From Paenibacillus planticolens (GTDB lineage: Bacteria; Bacillota; Bacilli; Paenibacillales; NBRC-103111): a DNA stretch of 64,000 bases. The notes below the pieces were generated by a model. It did no database searches, had not been told where the DNA came from, and was given only the letters and a program-made list of their open reading frames with translations. The DNA is taken from assembly GCF_013141725.1 (NCBI RefSeq), contig NZ_WHNZ01000012.1, forward strand, positions 372,001 to 436,000, read 5' to 3'. Below, one piece after another: positions 1 through 8,038 of the stretch (position 1 is its first letter; every line of letters starts with the position of its first letter). Made by a program: the position numbers and the translations under genes.

Positions 1-306
1 ACTCCGCTGCAACGGGGTATATTTGAGTTTCATCACGTGACCGCTTGATGGTCGGCTTGCGAATGCATGCTCGCTATCATACAAATGCGAAGGCAGCACG
101 ATGTGATAGCCTCCTGAGCCTAATCCCAGCTCCTCGGCAGTTACATTTACAACAACACAGTCTCCGGGATGAAGCAAGGGGGAGGTATCGGTATAATGGA
201 CGGCACGCTTCTCCTCGCCACTGCCGCTCATTTCAACGCATACAACCTGCAGACCCTCCCTGACGGAAATAATGCTCCTCACCGTTCCAGCTTCCCGCTT
301 CATCAT
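1..306 (-). CDS. DUF3866 family protein, 3' end beyond window
   Basis: Open for 102 codons from an ATG ATG pair at 306-301 to the window edge, so the C-terminal part is missing. AAGGAGG lies 7 nt before the first ATG. The N-terminus reads MMKREAGTVRSIISV and the last visible part contains a GHVMKLKYTPLQ stretch that I recognise from DUF3866 proteins of Gram-positive bacteria. Function unknown. It follows the M20 peptidase gene on the same strand but is separated from it by a strong terminator, so it probably has its own promoter in the 76 bp between them. The family name is from memory of the motif and is moderately sure. Confidence 0.7.
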   Translation of the reverse strand, partial: MMKREAGTVRSIISVREGLQVVCVEMSGSGEEKRAVHYTDTSPLLHPGDCVVVNVTAEELGLGSGGYHIVLPSHLYDSEHAFASRPSSGHVMKLKYTPLQRS

Positions 307-381
307 CCCCGCTCCTCCTTTTGAACTCGCCTACTTGCAGGATATGTGGAAGAACGCCGAATTAAACTCCCTTTTGCCAAT

Positions 382-428
382 AAAAAAACCGACTAGCATG
401 CCACCATTCGGGCATGAACTAATCGGTT
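382..428 (-). terminator. Rho-independent terminator after the M20 peptidase gene
   Basis: On the minus strand an 18-nt arm beginning AACCGATTAG pairs with an arm ending TAGTCGGTT, and a run of seven T follows. It starts 11 nt after the stop codon of the peptidase gene. Confidence 0.88.
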
Positions 429-438
429 GTCATACATA

Positions 439-1569
439 TTATACGTTTGCAGCTTCCTTCACAAGCGCAACGACCAATTCAGCCGTTTTGACCAAATCAC
501 TGATCGCAATATGTTCTTTCGTCGTATGAATCTCATGATAGCCAACAGCCAAATTCACTGTCGGAATCCCCATCCCGTTGAAAATATTCGCATCGCTGCC
601 GCCGCCGGAGTGGAATGTGCGAGCTGTCAGCCCTAATGTGGACAAAGCTCTGGACGTCAGCTGCACGATAGGTGCGGAATCGTCATGCATGTAGGAAGCA
701 TATACGATGTCTGCGTTAAACTCGCAAGTCGTTCCGGCGTCTGCCGCCGCCGACTCGCACGCTTCTTTCATCGCAGCGATTTGCGCTTCCAGCTTGTGCT
801 GCACGATACTCCGAGCTTCCGCTTCCATTCTCACTTTGTCGCAAACGACATTAAGCGGACCTACACCGGAGAAACTGCCGATATTCGCTGTAGTTTCACT
901 GTCGATTCGACCGAGCGACATGCGCGAAACAGCTTTGCTTGCGACTTGGATGGCACTGATGCCATCTTCCGGATTTACGCCGGCGTGAGCCGATTTGCCA
1001 TGGAAAATAATTTCAATTTCCGCACGGCCAGGGGCAGCGGTAGCAATATCGCCGATGGCGCCGTTGGAATCCAGCGCAAAGCCGAACTCAGCTTCCATAA
1101 CGCTGCGATCCATGGCACGAGCGCCTTTCAGACCGCTTTCCTCGCCAGCCGTAATAACGAACTGTATGCGGCCATGAGGAATATTTTGTTCTTTGAGCAC
1201 TTGGATGCCCTCGATCATAGCTGCGATTCCGGCTTTGTCGTCGCTGCCCAGAATCGTTGTTCCGTCGCTGCGGATGTAGCCGTCATCACCGATTTGCGGC
1301 TTAATTCCTTTACCGGGAGCTACCGTATCCATATGCGACGTAAAGAAAATCGTCGGAATCGCGGCATTGCTGTCCGTCGCTTCCAGCGTACAAATCAAAT
1401 TCCCTGATCCGTGACCGCTTTTGGCCATCGAATCATCTTCGACAACCGTTAAGCCTAAACGGGTGAATTTCTCTTTCAGAACGACACAAATTTCTTGCTC
1501 GAAACGAGTCTCGCTGTCTACTTGGACAAGCGAAATGAATTCTTCCACCAAACGAGTTTGCTGAATCAT
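439..1569 (-). CDS. M20 family metallopeptidase (PepT-like, YqjE type)
   Basis: 376 aa cytoplasmic zinc peptidase, probably an aminopeptidase or deacylase. The M20 metal-binding pattern is complete: SHMDTV near residue 78, GSDDKAG near 108, GEESG near 142, a later Asp in FALDSNG and a C-terminal His in YHEIHTTKE. The central HGKSAHAGVNPEDG stretch belongs to the dimerisation domain. GGAGG sits 7 nt before the ATG. It resembles B. subtilis YqjE and the PepT-like subfamily more than true tripeptidase T, which is longer. The substrate is not known from sequence. It is single-gene in layout, with Prli42 divergent upstream and a terminator downstream. Confidence 0.88.
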   Translation of the reverse strand: MIQQTRLVEEFISLVQVDSETRFEQEICVVLKEKFTRLGLTVVEDDSMAKSGHGSGNLICTLEATDSNAAIPTIFFTSHMDTVAPGKGIKPQIGDDGYIRSDGTTILGSDDKAGIAAMIEGIQVLKEQNIPHGRIQFVITAGEESGLKGARAMDRSVMEAEFGFALDSNGAIGDIATAAPGRAEIEIIFHGKSAHAGVNPEDGISAIQVASKAVSRMSLGRIDSETTANIGSFSGVGPLNVVCDKVRMEAEARSIVQHKLEAQIAAMKEACESAAADAGTTCEFNADIVYASYMHDDSAPIVQLTSRALSTLGLTARTFHSGGGSDANIFNGMGIPTVNLAVGYHEIHTTKEHIAISDLVKTAELVVALVKEAANV

Positions 1570-1644
1570 GCACTTTCCTCCGATGCTCTGTATGGGTTAC
1601 AATAAAGTCGTACAAGCTTTTTTACGATAAAGGAGTGACTTTTC

Positions 1645-1749
1645 GTGTTACAGAATAGACGTTGGTTTAAAGTCGTGATTTACGTAATGCTGATCACAAT
1701 GCTTCTCTCAAGCCTATTGTTTACTGCCGGATTATTTTTTGATTCCTAG
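1645..1749 (+). CDS. prli42: Stressosome-associated miniprotein Prli42
   Basis: A 34-codon reading frame starting at GTG with AGGAG 9 nt upstream. The product begins MLQNRRWFKVVIYVML and consists of a basic N-terminus and one membrane segment (about residues 9-31) rich in L, V, I and T. This matches the miniprotein Prli42, which in Listeria anchors the stressosome at the membrane; the KVVIYVMLI and LLSSLLF pattern is the recognisable part. It runs divergent from the M20 peptidase gene, and its stop codon ends 1 bp before the stop codon of the convergent bkdB gene. No stressosome genes (rsbR/S/T) are in this window, so the role here is by family resemblance. Confidence 0.8.
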   Translation: MLQNRRWFKVVIYVMLITMLLSSLLFTAGLFFDS

Positions 1750-1750
1750 T

Positions 1751-3112
1751 TTAATAAATTTTCGTATCCGCATTATAGCTTTCTAGATTTTCTTTGACTC
1801 TCTGCAGGAACCTTCCGCAGATGACACCGTCCAGAATCCGGTGATCCAGCGACAAACACAGGTTAACCATGGAGCGGACAGCGATCATATCTTGAATAAC
1901 GACAGGCTTCTTCACAATCGATTCGAAGGTCACAATCGCTGCTTGCGGGTAGTTGATGATCGGATAAGACAGAATCGAACCGAAGGAGCCTGTATTATTA
2001 ACGGTGAACGTTCCGCCCACCATATCATTCAACGACAATTTGCCGGCACGTGTCTTCTTCGTCAATTCATCAATTTCCCTGGCCAGTCCGGCGATATTCT
2101 TTTGATCCGCTTTTTTGATCACCGGCGTCATAACCGAATCTTCCGTTCCTACGGATAGGGAGATGTTAATATCGCGTTTCACGATGATTTTATCTACCGC
2201 CCACACCGAGTTGATGATCGGATAATCCTTAATCGCATTGACCACCGCTTTCAGCATGAAAGCCAAGTACGTTAAATTAATGCCCTCGCGGCGCATGAAG
2301 TCGTCCTTCACTTTATTCCGCAGAACCACTAGATTCGTTACGTCCACTTCAATCATCGTCCAAGCGTGCGGAATTTCCGTCACACTTTGCTTCATACGGG
2401 AAGCGATGGCATTACGGATTGGCGTTACGTCGATGAAATGTTCATGCCGCGAATCCAATGAATGGCCTTCCGCTTCAATCAGCGGCGTTTGCGGATTCGC
2501 AGACAAATGGATGCCGGAGCTGCGAACCGGCAGATTGATCGGCTGCGCTTCCGCTTGCGGAGCAGGCACACTGCTTATGGTTGCCTCCCGGGCTGCAGGT
2601 TGATTCGTATGTACAGCTGCTGGAGCTACGCTTGATCCGCCTCCTGCAAGGTACTGCTCGACATCCTTACGGGTGATTCTACCGCCGAGACCCGTACCTG
2701 CAACGCGTGACAGGTCGACATTGTTGTCCTGCGCAAGCCGCTGAACAGCTGGCGAGTAACGACCGCGCATGCTTTGGTCGGCGCCTTCCGGTGCAAACGC
2801 ACCCGCGCTGCTGGCCGTTTCTGCTGCTGAAGTAGGCGAACCAGCAGCCGCACCCGCAGACTCTTCGATCAAGCAAATCGCCTCGCCGACAGCCGCCGTT
2901 TCTCCTTCGCCGACAATGATTTTCACCAGTCGGCCTTCAATCGGAGAAGGCATCTCCGTATTCACTTTCTCTGTAAAAAGCTCACAAATTACGTCATATT
3001 GCTCGATATAATCGCCAGGCTTCTTAAGCCATTTGCCGATTGTAGCCGAAACGAGGCTCTCCGCCAGATGGGGAACTGTAACCTCAGTAAGTCGACCGTT
3101 CGTTTGGTTCAT
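1751..3112 (-). CDS. bkdB: Branched-chain 2-oxoacid dehydrogenase E2 (lipoamide acyltransferase)
   Basis: 453 aa. A lipoyl domain covers residues 8-82 with the lipoylated Lys at about 49 in FTEKVNTEM. An Ala/Pro/Ser-rich linker is followed by a peripheral subunit-binding domain (about 117-155, RYSPAVQRLA and GRITRKDVEQYL). After a second linker comes the acyltransferase core, ending with the catalytic HRILDG motif near 426. It transfers the branched acyl group from E1 to CoA. Last gene of the lpd-E1alpha-E1beta-E2 set, 69 bp after E1beta. The assignment to branched-chain rather than pyruvate dehydrogenase rests on the E1 sequence and on the B. subtilis bkd gene order. Confidence 0.9.
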   Translation of the reverse strand: MNQTNGRLTEVTVPHLAESLVSATIGKWLKKPGDYIEQYDVICELFTEKVNTEMPSPIEGRLVKIIVGEGETAAVGEAICLIEESAGAAAGSPTSAAETASSAGAFAPEGADQSMRGRYSPAVQRLAQDNNVDLSRVAGTGLGGRITRKDVEQYLAGGGSSVAPAAVHTNQPAAREATISSVPAPQAEAQPINLPVRSSGIHLSANPQTPLIEAEGHSLDSRHEHFIDVTPIRNAIASRMKQSVTEIPHAWTMIEVDVTNLVVLRNKVKDDFMRREGINLTYLAFMLKAVVNAIKDYPIINSVWAVDKIIVKRDINISLSVGTEDSVMTPVIKKADQKNIAGLAREIDELTKKTRAGKLSLNDMVGGTFTVNNTGSFGSILSYPIINYPQAAIVTFESIVKKPVVIQDMIAVRSMVNLCLSLDHRILDGVICGRFLQRVKENLESYNADTKIY

Positions 3113-3181
3113 GGGTGTACCTCCTAAGTTCAGGAAATGATCAATGGCTTGAAATCAGACCAAAGGAATTTATGAAATGGA

Positions 3182-4162
3182 TTAAAACATGGCAAGCTGT
3201 CGCATAGCTTCCTTCAGCTTATCGCTATTGAGCAGGAAGAACTTCTCCATAGGAGGATTGCTTCCCACGGCCGGAACGTCCGGCCCGCAAAGTCTGGCAA
3301 TCGGCGCATCGAGTTCAAAAAGCAGCTCTTCCGCGATGATGGCAGACACTTCAGCGCCAACCCCGCCTGTTTTGTTATCTTCATGCGCGATGAGCACTTT
3401 GCCCGTTTTTCTTGCTGCTTCCAGTATCGCTTCTTTGTCCAGAGGCTGAAGGGAACGCAGGTCGAGCACGTGGCAAGAGATACCTTCCTTCGCAAGTTCC
3501 TCCGCTGCTTGCAGCGCAAAGTTCACGACCATCCCATAGGCGATGACGGTAATATCTGTGCCCTGGCGCTTCACGTCAGCTTTGCCGATTGGCACGATGT
3601 AATCCTCTTCCGGCACATCGGCAGACAGTGCCAGATAAGCCTTCTTGTGCTCAAAGAAGAGCACAGGATCCGCATCGCGGATCGCTGCTTTGAGCAGCCC
3701 CTTTGCATCATACGGATTCGAAGGGGCAACGATCTTCAGGCCCGGCGTACCGAAGAACACCGATTCCGGACACTGGGAATGGTACAAGGCGCCTGCGCCG
3801 GTCGCACCGTAAGGCGCACGAATTACAATCGGGCAAGACCAGTCATTATTGGAGCGATAGCGGATTTTCGCCGCTTCGCTTAATATTTGATTCGTCGCCG
3901 GGAAAATGAAATCGGCGAATTGAATTTCGGCAATCGGCTTCATGCCGTACATGGCAGCGCCAATAGCTACGCCGACGATTGCGGATTCCGCAAGCGGCGT
4001 ATCCAGCACGCGGTCTTCGCCAAAAAGATCGCGCAGCCCTTTGGTGGTGTTCAAGACACCGCCTTTGCCGACATCTTCTCCAAGAACGAAGACATTGTCG
4101 TCGTCTTGCATTTCCTCCTGCATCGCAGAGCGGATTGCTTCCAAATAAGTAATGACTGCCAT
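3182..4162 (-). CDS. bkdAB: Branched-chain 2-oxoacid dehydrogenase E1 beta
   Basis: 326 aa, the usual length for E1 beta. It has the N-terminal transketolase-type pyrimidine-binding domain (VFVLGEDVGKGGV, then a TPLAESAIVGVAIGAA segment near 60) and a C-terminal domain (YGMVVNFALQAAEELAKEG, later VLIAHEDNKTGG). It forms a heterotetramer with E1 alpha and, with thiamine diphosphate, decarboxylates 2-oxoacids derived from Val, Leu and Ile to supply branched-chain acyl-CoA for iso and anteiso fatty acids. Only 3 bp separate its ATG from the stop codon of E1 alpha, which points to translational coupling. Confidence 0.92.
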   Translation of the reverse strand: MAVITYLEAIRSAMQEEMQDDDNVFVLGEDVGKGGVLNTTKGLRDLFGEDRVLDTPLAESAIVGVAIGAAMYGMKPIAEIQFADFIFPATNQILSEAAKIRYRSNNDWSCPIVIRAPYGATGAGALYHSQCPESVFFGTPGLKIVAPSNPYDAKGLLKAAIRDADPVLFFEHKKAYLALSADVPEEDYIVPIGKADVKRQGTDITVIAYGMVVNFALQAAEELAKEGISCHVLDLRSLQPLDKEAILEAARKTGKVLIAHEDNKTGGVGAEVSAIIAEELLFELDAPIARLCGPDVPAVGSNPPMEKFFLLNSDKLKEAMRQLAMF

Positions 4163-4165
4163 ATT

Positions 4166-5176
4166 TTAGTTGTCATCTCCTTCTGCGTAAACGTGGCGAA
4201 GCGTATCTTCCGGCTTCGGATAAGGAGCCTGATCCGCATACTTCGTTGCTTCGTTGATCTCTTGCTTGAGCTGTTCCTGAAGTTCCTGATCCTGCTCCTC
4301 GCTCCAAAGGCCGCATGCCATTAAATACTCTTTAAATTTCACAATGCCGTCCTTCTGACGGTTTTCCTCAACTTCTTCTTTGGTCCGGTACAGCATGTCA
4401 TCATCCGAAGTGGAGTGCGGCATTAGACGGTAGGACATCATTTCGATCAACGTCGGTCCTTCTCCGCGAGCGGCCCGGTCTCTTGCTTCCTTCGTAACGC
4501 GGTACATTTCCAAGACATCGCTGCCGTCGACTTGCACGCCTGGGAAGCCATATCCCAGCGCACGATCTGAAATTTTGCCGGCCACTTGTTTGTGCAGCGG
4601 AACAGAGATCGCATATTGATTATTTTCGCATACAAAAATGACAGGCAGCTTATGTACACCGGCGAAATTACAGCCTTCGTGGAAGTCCCCTTGGTTGCTG
4701 GAGCCTTCACCGAAGGAAACATACGTAACGAAATCTTGTTTTTTCATTTTTGCGGCAAGGGCGATGCCTGCGGCATGCGGAACTTGTGTCGTTACCGGAG
4801 AAGACCCTGTCACGACATGATTTTTGCGGTCGCCGAAATGTCCGGCCATCTGTCTGCCGCCGCTGTTGACGTCCTCAGCTTTGCAAAAAATGGCAAGCAT
4901 TAAATCCTTCACCGTCATACCAACCGCAAGAACAAACGCATAATCACGATAATAAGGCAGGAAATAATCCTTCTGCGCTTCCATAGCGAAAGCCATTCCT
5001 ACTTGACCTGCATATTGACCCATTCCTGAGACGTGGAACGGGATTTTGCCCGCACGCTGAAGCATAAAAGCCCGCTCATCGTATTTAGCCGCAAGACACA
5101 TGACTCTATACATTCGAATAACGACTTCGTCGGATAACCCTAATGTTCTATGCTTATAAAGCTGACCAATGGACAT
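4166..5176 (-). CDS. bkdAA: Branched-chain 2-oxoacid dehydrogenase E1 alpha
   Basis: 336 aa thiamine-diphosphate-binding subunit. The cofactor motif is seen as GEGSSNQGDFHEG through VCENNQYAISV. The PHSTSDDDMLYRTKEE stretch is typical of branched-chain E1 alpha rather than pyruvate E1 alpha. AGGAGG lies just before the ATG. The gene is 108 bp from lpd, and that gap holds a good sigma-A promoter, so E1alpha-E1beta-E2 can be transcribed apart from lpd. Confidence 0.92.
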   Translation of the reverse strand: MSIGQLYKHRTLGLSDEVVIRMYRVMCLAAKYDERAFMLQRAGKIPFHVSGMGQYAGQVGMAFAMEAQKDYFLPYYRDYAFVLAVGMTVKDLMLAIFCKAEDVNSGGRQMAGHFGDRKNHVVTGSSPVTTQVPHAAGIALAAKMKKQDFVTYVSFGEGSSNQGDFHEGCNFAGVHKLPVIFVCENNQYAISVPLHKQVAGKISDRALGYGFPGVQVDGSDVLEMYRVTKEARDRAARGEGPTLIEMMSYRLMPHSTSDDDMLYRTKEEVEENRQKDGIVKFKEYLMACGLWSEEQDQELQEQLKQEINEATKYADQAPYPKPEDTLRHVYAEGDDN

Positions 5177-5251
5177 GGAGGTTGCCTCCTTAAAGATAGT
5201 TTGAGTTTTCTAATATTATTACCTGGTCCTAAGACTTGACTCTATAAGCTT

Positions 5252-5280
5252 ATTATAAACGCAAACGCGTATGATTACAA
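5252..5280 (-). promoter_or_regulatory. Sigma-A type promoter between lpd and bkdAA
   Basis: On the minus strand TTGTAA at 5280-5275 and a perfect TATAAT at 5257-5252 are separated by 17 bp. It lies right after the lpd stop codon and about 75 bp before bkdAA. I saw no sigma-L (-24/-12) motif here or upstream of lpd, unlike the B. subtilis bkd operon. Confidence 0.6.
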
Positions 5281-5284
5281 TTTT

Positions 5285-6709
5285 TTATCCGCTAATCGCA
5301 ATTCCGTCCACAGCAAGCATCGCTTCCCCTAAAGCTTCAGACAATGTAGGGTGTGGATGAATCGTTTGTCCCACTTCCCAAGGCGTTGCGTTCAGTACCT
5401 GAGCCAGAGCGGCCTCGGAAATGGAATTCGTCACGTGCGGCCCGATCATATGAACCCCGAGAATGTCATTCGTCTCACTGTCCGCAATCACTTTGACAAA
5501 GCCGTCGGTATCGCCATAAACGAGCGCTTTCCCGATCGCTTTAAAGCTGAACTTGCCGACTTTCACTTGATGTCCGAGCTCAAGCGCTTGCTGTTCCGTA
5601 TAGCCTACGCTCGCAATTTCAGGTCTCGTATACGTACATTTAGAAACGAGGTGCGCGTGCAGCTCATGAGGCGTTTGGCCTGCGATATGTTCAGAAGCCA
5701 ATATGCCTTCATGCCCGGCCATATGCGCCAGCATCAATCCGCCAATCACATCGCCAACGGCGTAAATGTGGGATTCGGTTGTTTGCATGAAGCGATTCAC
5801 GCGAATGACGCCTTTGTCCACTTTAATATCGGTATTCTCGAGTCCGATGCCTTCAATATTCGCTTCCCGGCCAACAGAAACAAGCACTTTTTCCGCTTGC
5901 AGCTCTACGATTTCACCCTGCTTGTCCGCTTGCAAGGCAACCGTTCCTTCCGCCACTTTGACGGAATCAGGAAGCACTTTCGCGCCGGTCACCAAGTGAA
6001 TGCCCCGCTTTTTGAACAAGCGTTCCAGTTCTTTGGAGACATCCGCGTCTTCCAGGCTTACGAGCCGCTTTTCATATTCAACGATGGTCACTTCGACACC
6101 GAAATCACGCAGCATGGAAGCCCATTCCACACCGATGACACCGCCTCCGATGATGATGATCGACTTCGGAAGCTCTTGCATGCGCAGCGCATCTTCGCTC
6201 GTCATAATGTGCGTGCCGTCAATCGTAAGTCCCGGTAAGCTGCGCGGTCTGGAGCCTGTTGCGATGATTAAGTTGTCCGAAAGCAGCGTATCGATGTCCC
6301 CATCCTCCTTCTCAACGGAAACCGCTCCGCTGCGCGGAGAGAAAATGGATGGACCGATAATGCGGCCATTCCCCTTATGTACGGTAATTTTATTTTTCTT
6401 CATAAGGAACTGCAGCCCTTGATGCAGTTGATCGACAATGCGCTGCTTGCGTGCCAGCACATTCTCAAAGTTGAGTTCAAGCGAGCCTGACGTGATCCCG
6501 TATTCCTCGCTCTTCTTCATCGTGGCGTACACTTCTGCGCTCCGAAGCAAAGCTTTGCTCGGAATACAGCCTTGGTGCAAACATGTGCCCCCCAGCTTGT
6601 CCCTTTCCACGACAGCAACCGTTTTTCCAAGCTGGGCAGCACGAACAGCAGCAGTGTAACCGCCGATCCCTCCGCCTAAAACAACGACATCATATCTATG
6701 TTCACTCAT
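5285..6709 (-). CDS. lpdV: Dihydrolipoamide dehydrogenase (E3)
   Basis: 474 aa FAD-dependent disulfide oxidoreductase that reoxidises the E2 lipoyl group. It shows an N-terminal FAD dinucleotide fold (VVLGGGIGGYTAAV), the redox disulfide GGTCLHQGCIPSK, an NAD-binding fold (IIIIGGGVIGVEWASML near 185), an AVGDV FAD motif near 318 and the C-terminal His-Pro pair in TIHPHPTLSEA. First gene of the set. In B. subtilis the upstream genes are ptb, bcd and buk, which are absent here: a DUF2627 (yqzF) gene is divergent instead. AGGAGG lies 9 nt before the ATG. Confidence 0.93.
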   Translation of the reverse strand: MSEHRYDVVVLGGGIGGYTAAVRAAQLGKTVAVVERDKLGGTCLHQGCIPSKALLRSAEVYATMKKSEEYGITSGSLELNFENVLARKQRIVDQLHQGLQFLMKKNKITVHKGNGRIIGPSIFSPRSGAVSVEKEDGDIDTLLSDNLIIATGSRPRSLPGLTIDGTHIMTSEDALRMQELPKSIIIIGGGVIGVEWASMLRDFGVEVTIVEYEKRLVSLEDADVSKELERLFKKRGIHLVTGAKVLPDSVKVAEGTVALQADKQGEIVELQAEKVLVSVGREANIEGIGLENTDIKVDKGVIRVNRFMQTTESHIYAVGDVIGGLMLAHMAGHEGILASEHIAGQTPHELHAHLVSKCTYTRPEIASVGYTEQQALELGHQVKVGKFSFKAIGKALVYGDTDGFVKVIADSETNDILGVHMIGPHVTNSISEAALAQVLNATPWEVGQTIHPHPTLSEALGEAMLAVDGIAISG

Positions 6710-6811
6710 TATATGTTTCCTCCTTATGAACTCTCAGTACCTTCATATGTATACGCATGTCTCTACTATATTACCCTTTTTTGAATGGGAAATCATAGTC
6801 TTATTTGTGAA

Positions 6812-6824
6812 TTAGACAGTCTAA
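6812..6824. promoter_or_regulatory. Short perfect operator-like palindrome between lpd and yqzF
   Basis: TTAGAC-A-GTCTAA is a 6+1+6 perfect inverted repeat in the 169-bp divergent region. It overlaps the -35 hexamer (TAGACA, 6813-6818) of the likely yqzF promoter, whose -10 is TATGAT at 6836-6841 with 17-bp spacing. The geometry suits a repressor dimer such as a TetR-family protein. The regulator is not encoded nearby. Confidence 0.45.
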
Positions 6825-6841
6825 CCGATTCAGAGTATGAT
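6813..6841 (+). promoter_or_regulatory. Likely sigma-A promoter of yqzF
   Basis: TAGACA and TATGAT with a 17-bp spacer, about 37 bp before the yqzF start codon. The -35 lies inside the TTAGAC-A-GTCTAA palindrome. Confidence 0.5.
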
Positions 6842-6878
6842 GATAGAAAAACATGATTCTTAGATGTAAGGAGCAGCT

Positions 6879-7136
6879 ATGAAAGCAACATTTTACCGAT
6901 TTATCGCCATTCTTCTACTCGTTATTCCCGGTTTGACGGCAACCTACGGATTTCTCTCCATGAAAGACGCTTTTTTCGCACAATTCGATACGGGCGGCCA
7001 CATCTTGTGGGGAAAATTTTTTCTAGGCTTTATACTTTTTCTAATAGGTGTTGCCTTTATTGGGGGATGGACCTTTTTCCGTGACCGCAAAAGAAACTAT
7101 GTGGCCCCCCGTTTTAAAGCAAAACGGCGCAAATAA
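6879..7136 (+). CDS. yqzF: DUF2627 family membrane protein (YqzF)
   Basis: 85 aa with two membrane segments (about residues 7-26 and 46-66) and a strongly basic C-terminus (DRKRNYVAPRFKAKRRK). The LLLVIPGLTATYGF and FLGFILFLIGVAFIGG patterns match YqzF/DUF2627, which in B. subtilis also sits next to the bkd locus. Function unknown. AAGGAG lies 5 nt before the ATG. Divergent from lpd. Confidence 0.8.
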   Translation: MKATFYRFIAILLLVIPGLTATYGFLSMKDAFFAQFDTGGHILWGKFFLGFILFLIGVAFIGGWTFFRDRKRNYVAPRFKAKRRK

Positions 7137-7165
7137 GCCGGACCCTCAATCGCTCAAGTCCGGCC
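7134..7165. terminator. Weak hairpin between convergent yqzF and the MraY-like gene
   Basis: GCCGGAC pairs with GTCCGGC across a 14-nt loop. No T tract follows on either strand, so termination would be weak or factor-dependent. Confidence 0.35.
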
Positions 7166-8038
7166 TAGGCGGTCTAGCCAATTTAGAAATCGGTTCCGCT
7201 CAATCATGGCGGTAATGGAACTTACTTCAGCCTGTTGATGCAAAAAAACGAGCACAGCGATCATAAAGCATTGCATCTCCCATGGCAGGGTCATGATCAC
7301 GGCGTAGCCAAGCGTAAACCCAAGCAGGTTCGCTCCGGCATCGCCGAGCATGCCCCTTCCCCGGACGTCCGTCCGGTATATCAAAAAACCGCCTATGCAC
7401 ACTGGCCATATTGGAAACAACCAACCGCCCCCCGTAAAGAGCAAGTCGAGCAGCGCAACCGTCAGCACACCAGTGAAAAAAAACTTGAACGAACGCCCCG
7501 GGCGCACATCCAGCAAATTCAAGGCATTCGTCATCAGCATAAGCAAAATCAGTTGTCCCCCCAGCCACCAGCTGGGGGTTTGCTCGCTCTGGACGGACAG
7601 CACCAACCAGCCGGCGGCCGTCGCGATGCCTACCGCCTTGACGGCCCCCATGGAGAAAACCTTCGATTCCTTCCAGTACCGATAATGTCCTCTCAGCCCT
7701 TTTACCTCTTTGCTCCCGATTAAATCGTCCGTCCAGCCAAGCAAGAAAATAATGGTAGCAGCAAGCGTAAACAACCGATGATTCGTCTCCGGCAAGTTGA
7801 GTAGCGAAGGCGAGATTATCCCCACCCATTCATTTATTCGCAGCGCCGATTGCAAAATAAGCTCCTGCAGCCATAGAAGCAGCCACAGTACGCTTCCCAC
7901 TCCACGGGGAACCTTATAGCCTGCATAGTTGGCTTCTACTTGACCGTGGCCCTCCAGGAATCTATGAACTTGCGGCAGCAGCCACCGCCCTGCCGCTGCA
8001 AGCAAGATCAGATCGAGGATCGATCCGACGAATACCAT
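7154..8038 (-). CDS. MraY/WecA-like glycosyl-phosphate transferase, membrane
   Basis: 294 aa polytopic membrane protein of glycosyltransferase family 4. The motifs WTDDLIGSKEVKGLRGH, MTNALNLLDVRPGRS and DVRGRGMLGDAGANLLGF correspond to the cytoplasmic Asp-rich and C-terminal loops of the MraY/WecA superfamily, which move a sugar-1-phosphate from a UDP sugar to a polyprenyl phosphate. I chose the ATG at 8038 (MVFVGSILDL) because AGGAA precedes it and the first membrane helix begins there; a longer frame to 8122 lacks these. The start overlaps the end of the upstream glycosyltransferase by 31 bp. Not mraY itself, since the sequence is divergent and the gene lies outside a dcw cluster. Confidence 0.75.
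   Translation of the reverse strand: MVFVGSILDLILLAAAGRWLLPQVHRFLEGHGQVEANYAGYKVPRGVGSVLWLLLWLQELILQSALRINEWVGIISPSLLNLPETNHRLFTLAATIIFLLGWTDDLIGSKEVKGLRGHYRYWKESKVFSMGAVKAVGIATAAGWLVLSVQSEQTPSWWLGGQLILLMLMTNALNLLDVRPGRSFKFFFTGVLTVALLDLLFTGGGWLFPIWPVCIGGFLIYRTDVRGRGMLGDAGANLLGFTLGYAVIMTLPWEMQCFMIAVLVFLHQQAEVSSITAMIERNRFLNWLDRLGRT

Noticed and set aside
685..1407. 240-codon plus-strand frame
   Set aside because: Antisense to the conserved M20 peptidase gene, low-complexity translation with no family pattern and no ribosome site.
5351..6238. 295-codon plus-strand frame
   Set aside because: Lies wholly opposite lpd; its translation is rich in Arg and Phe, as expected for the antisense of a coding strand.
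6710..6878. Sigma-L (-24/-12) promoter for the bkd operon
   Set aside because: No TGGCAC-N5-TTGCA match on the minus strand upstream of lpd.
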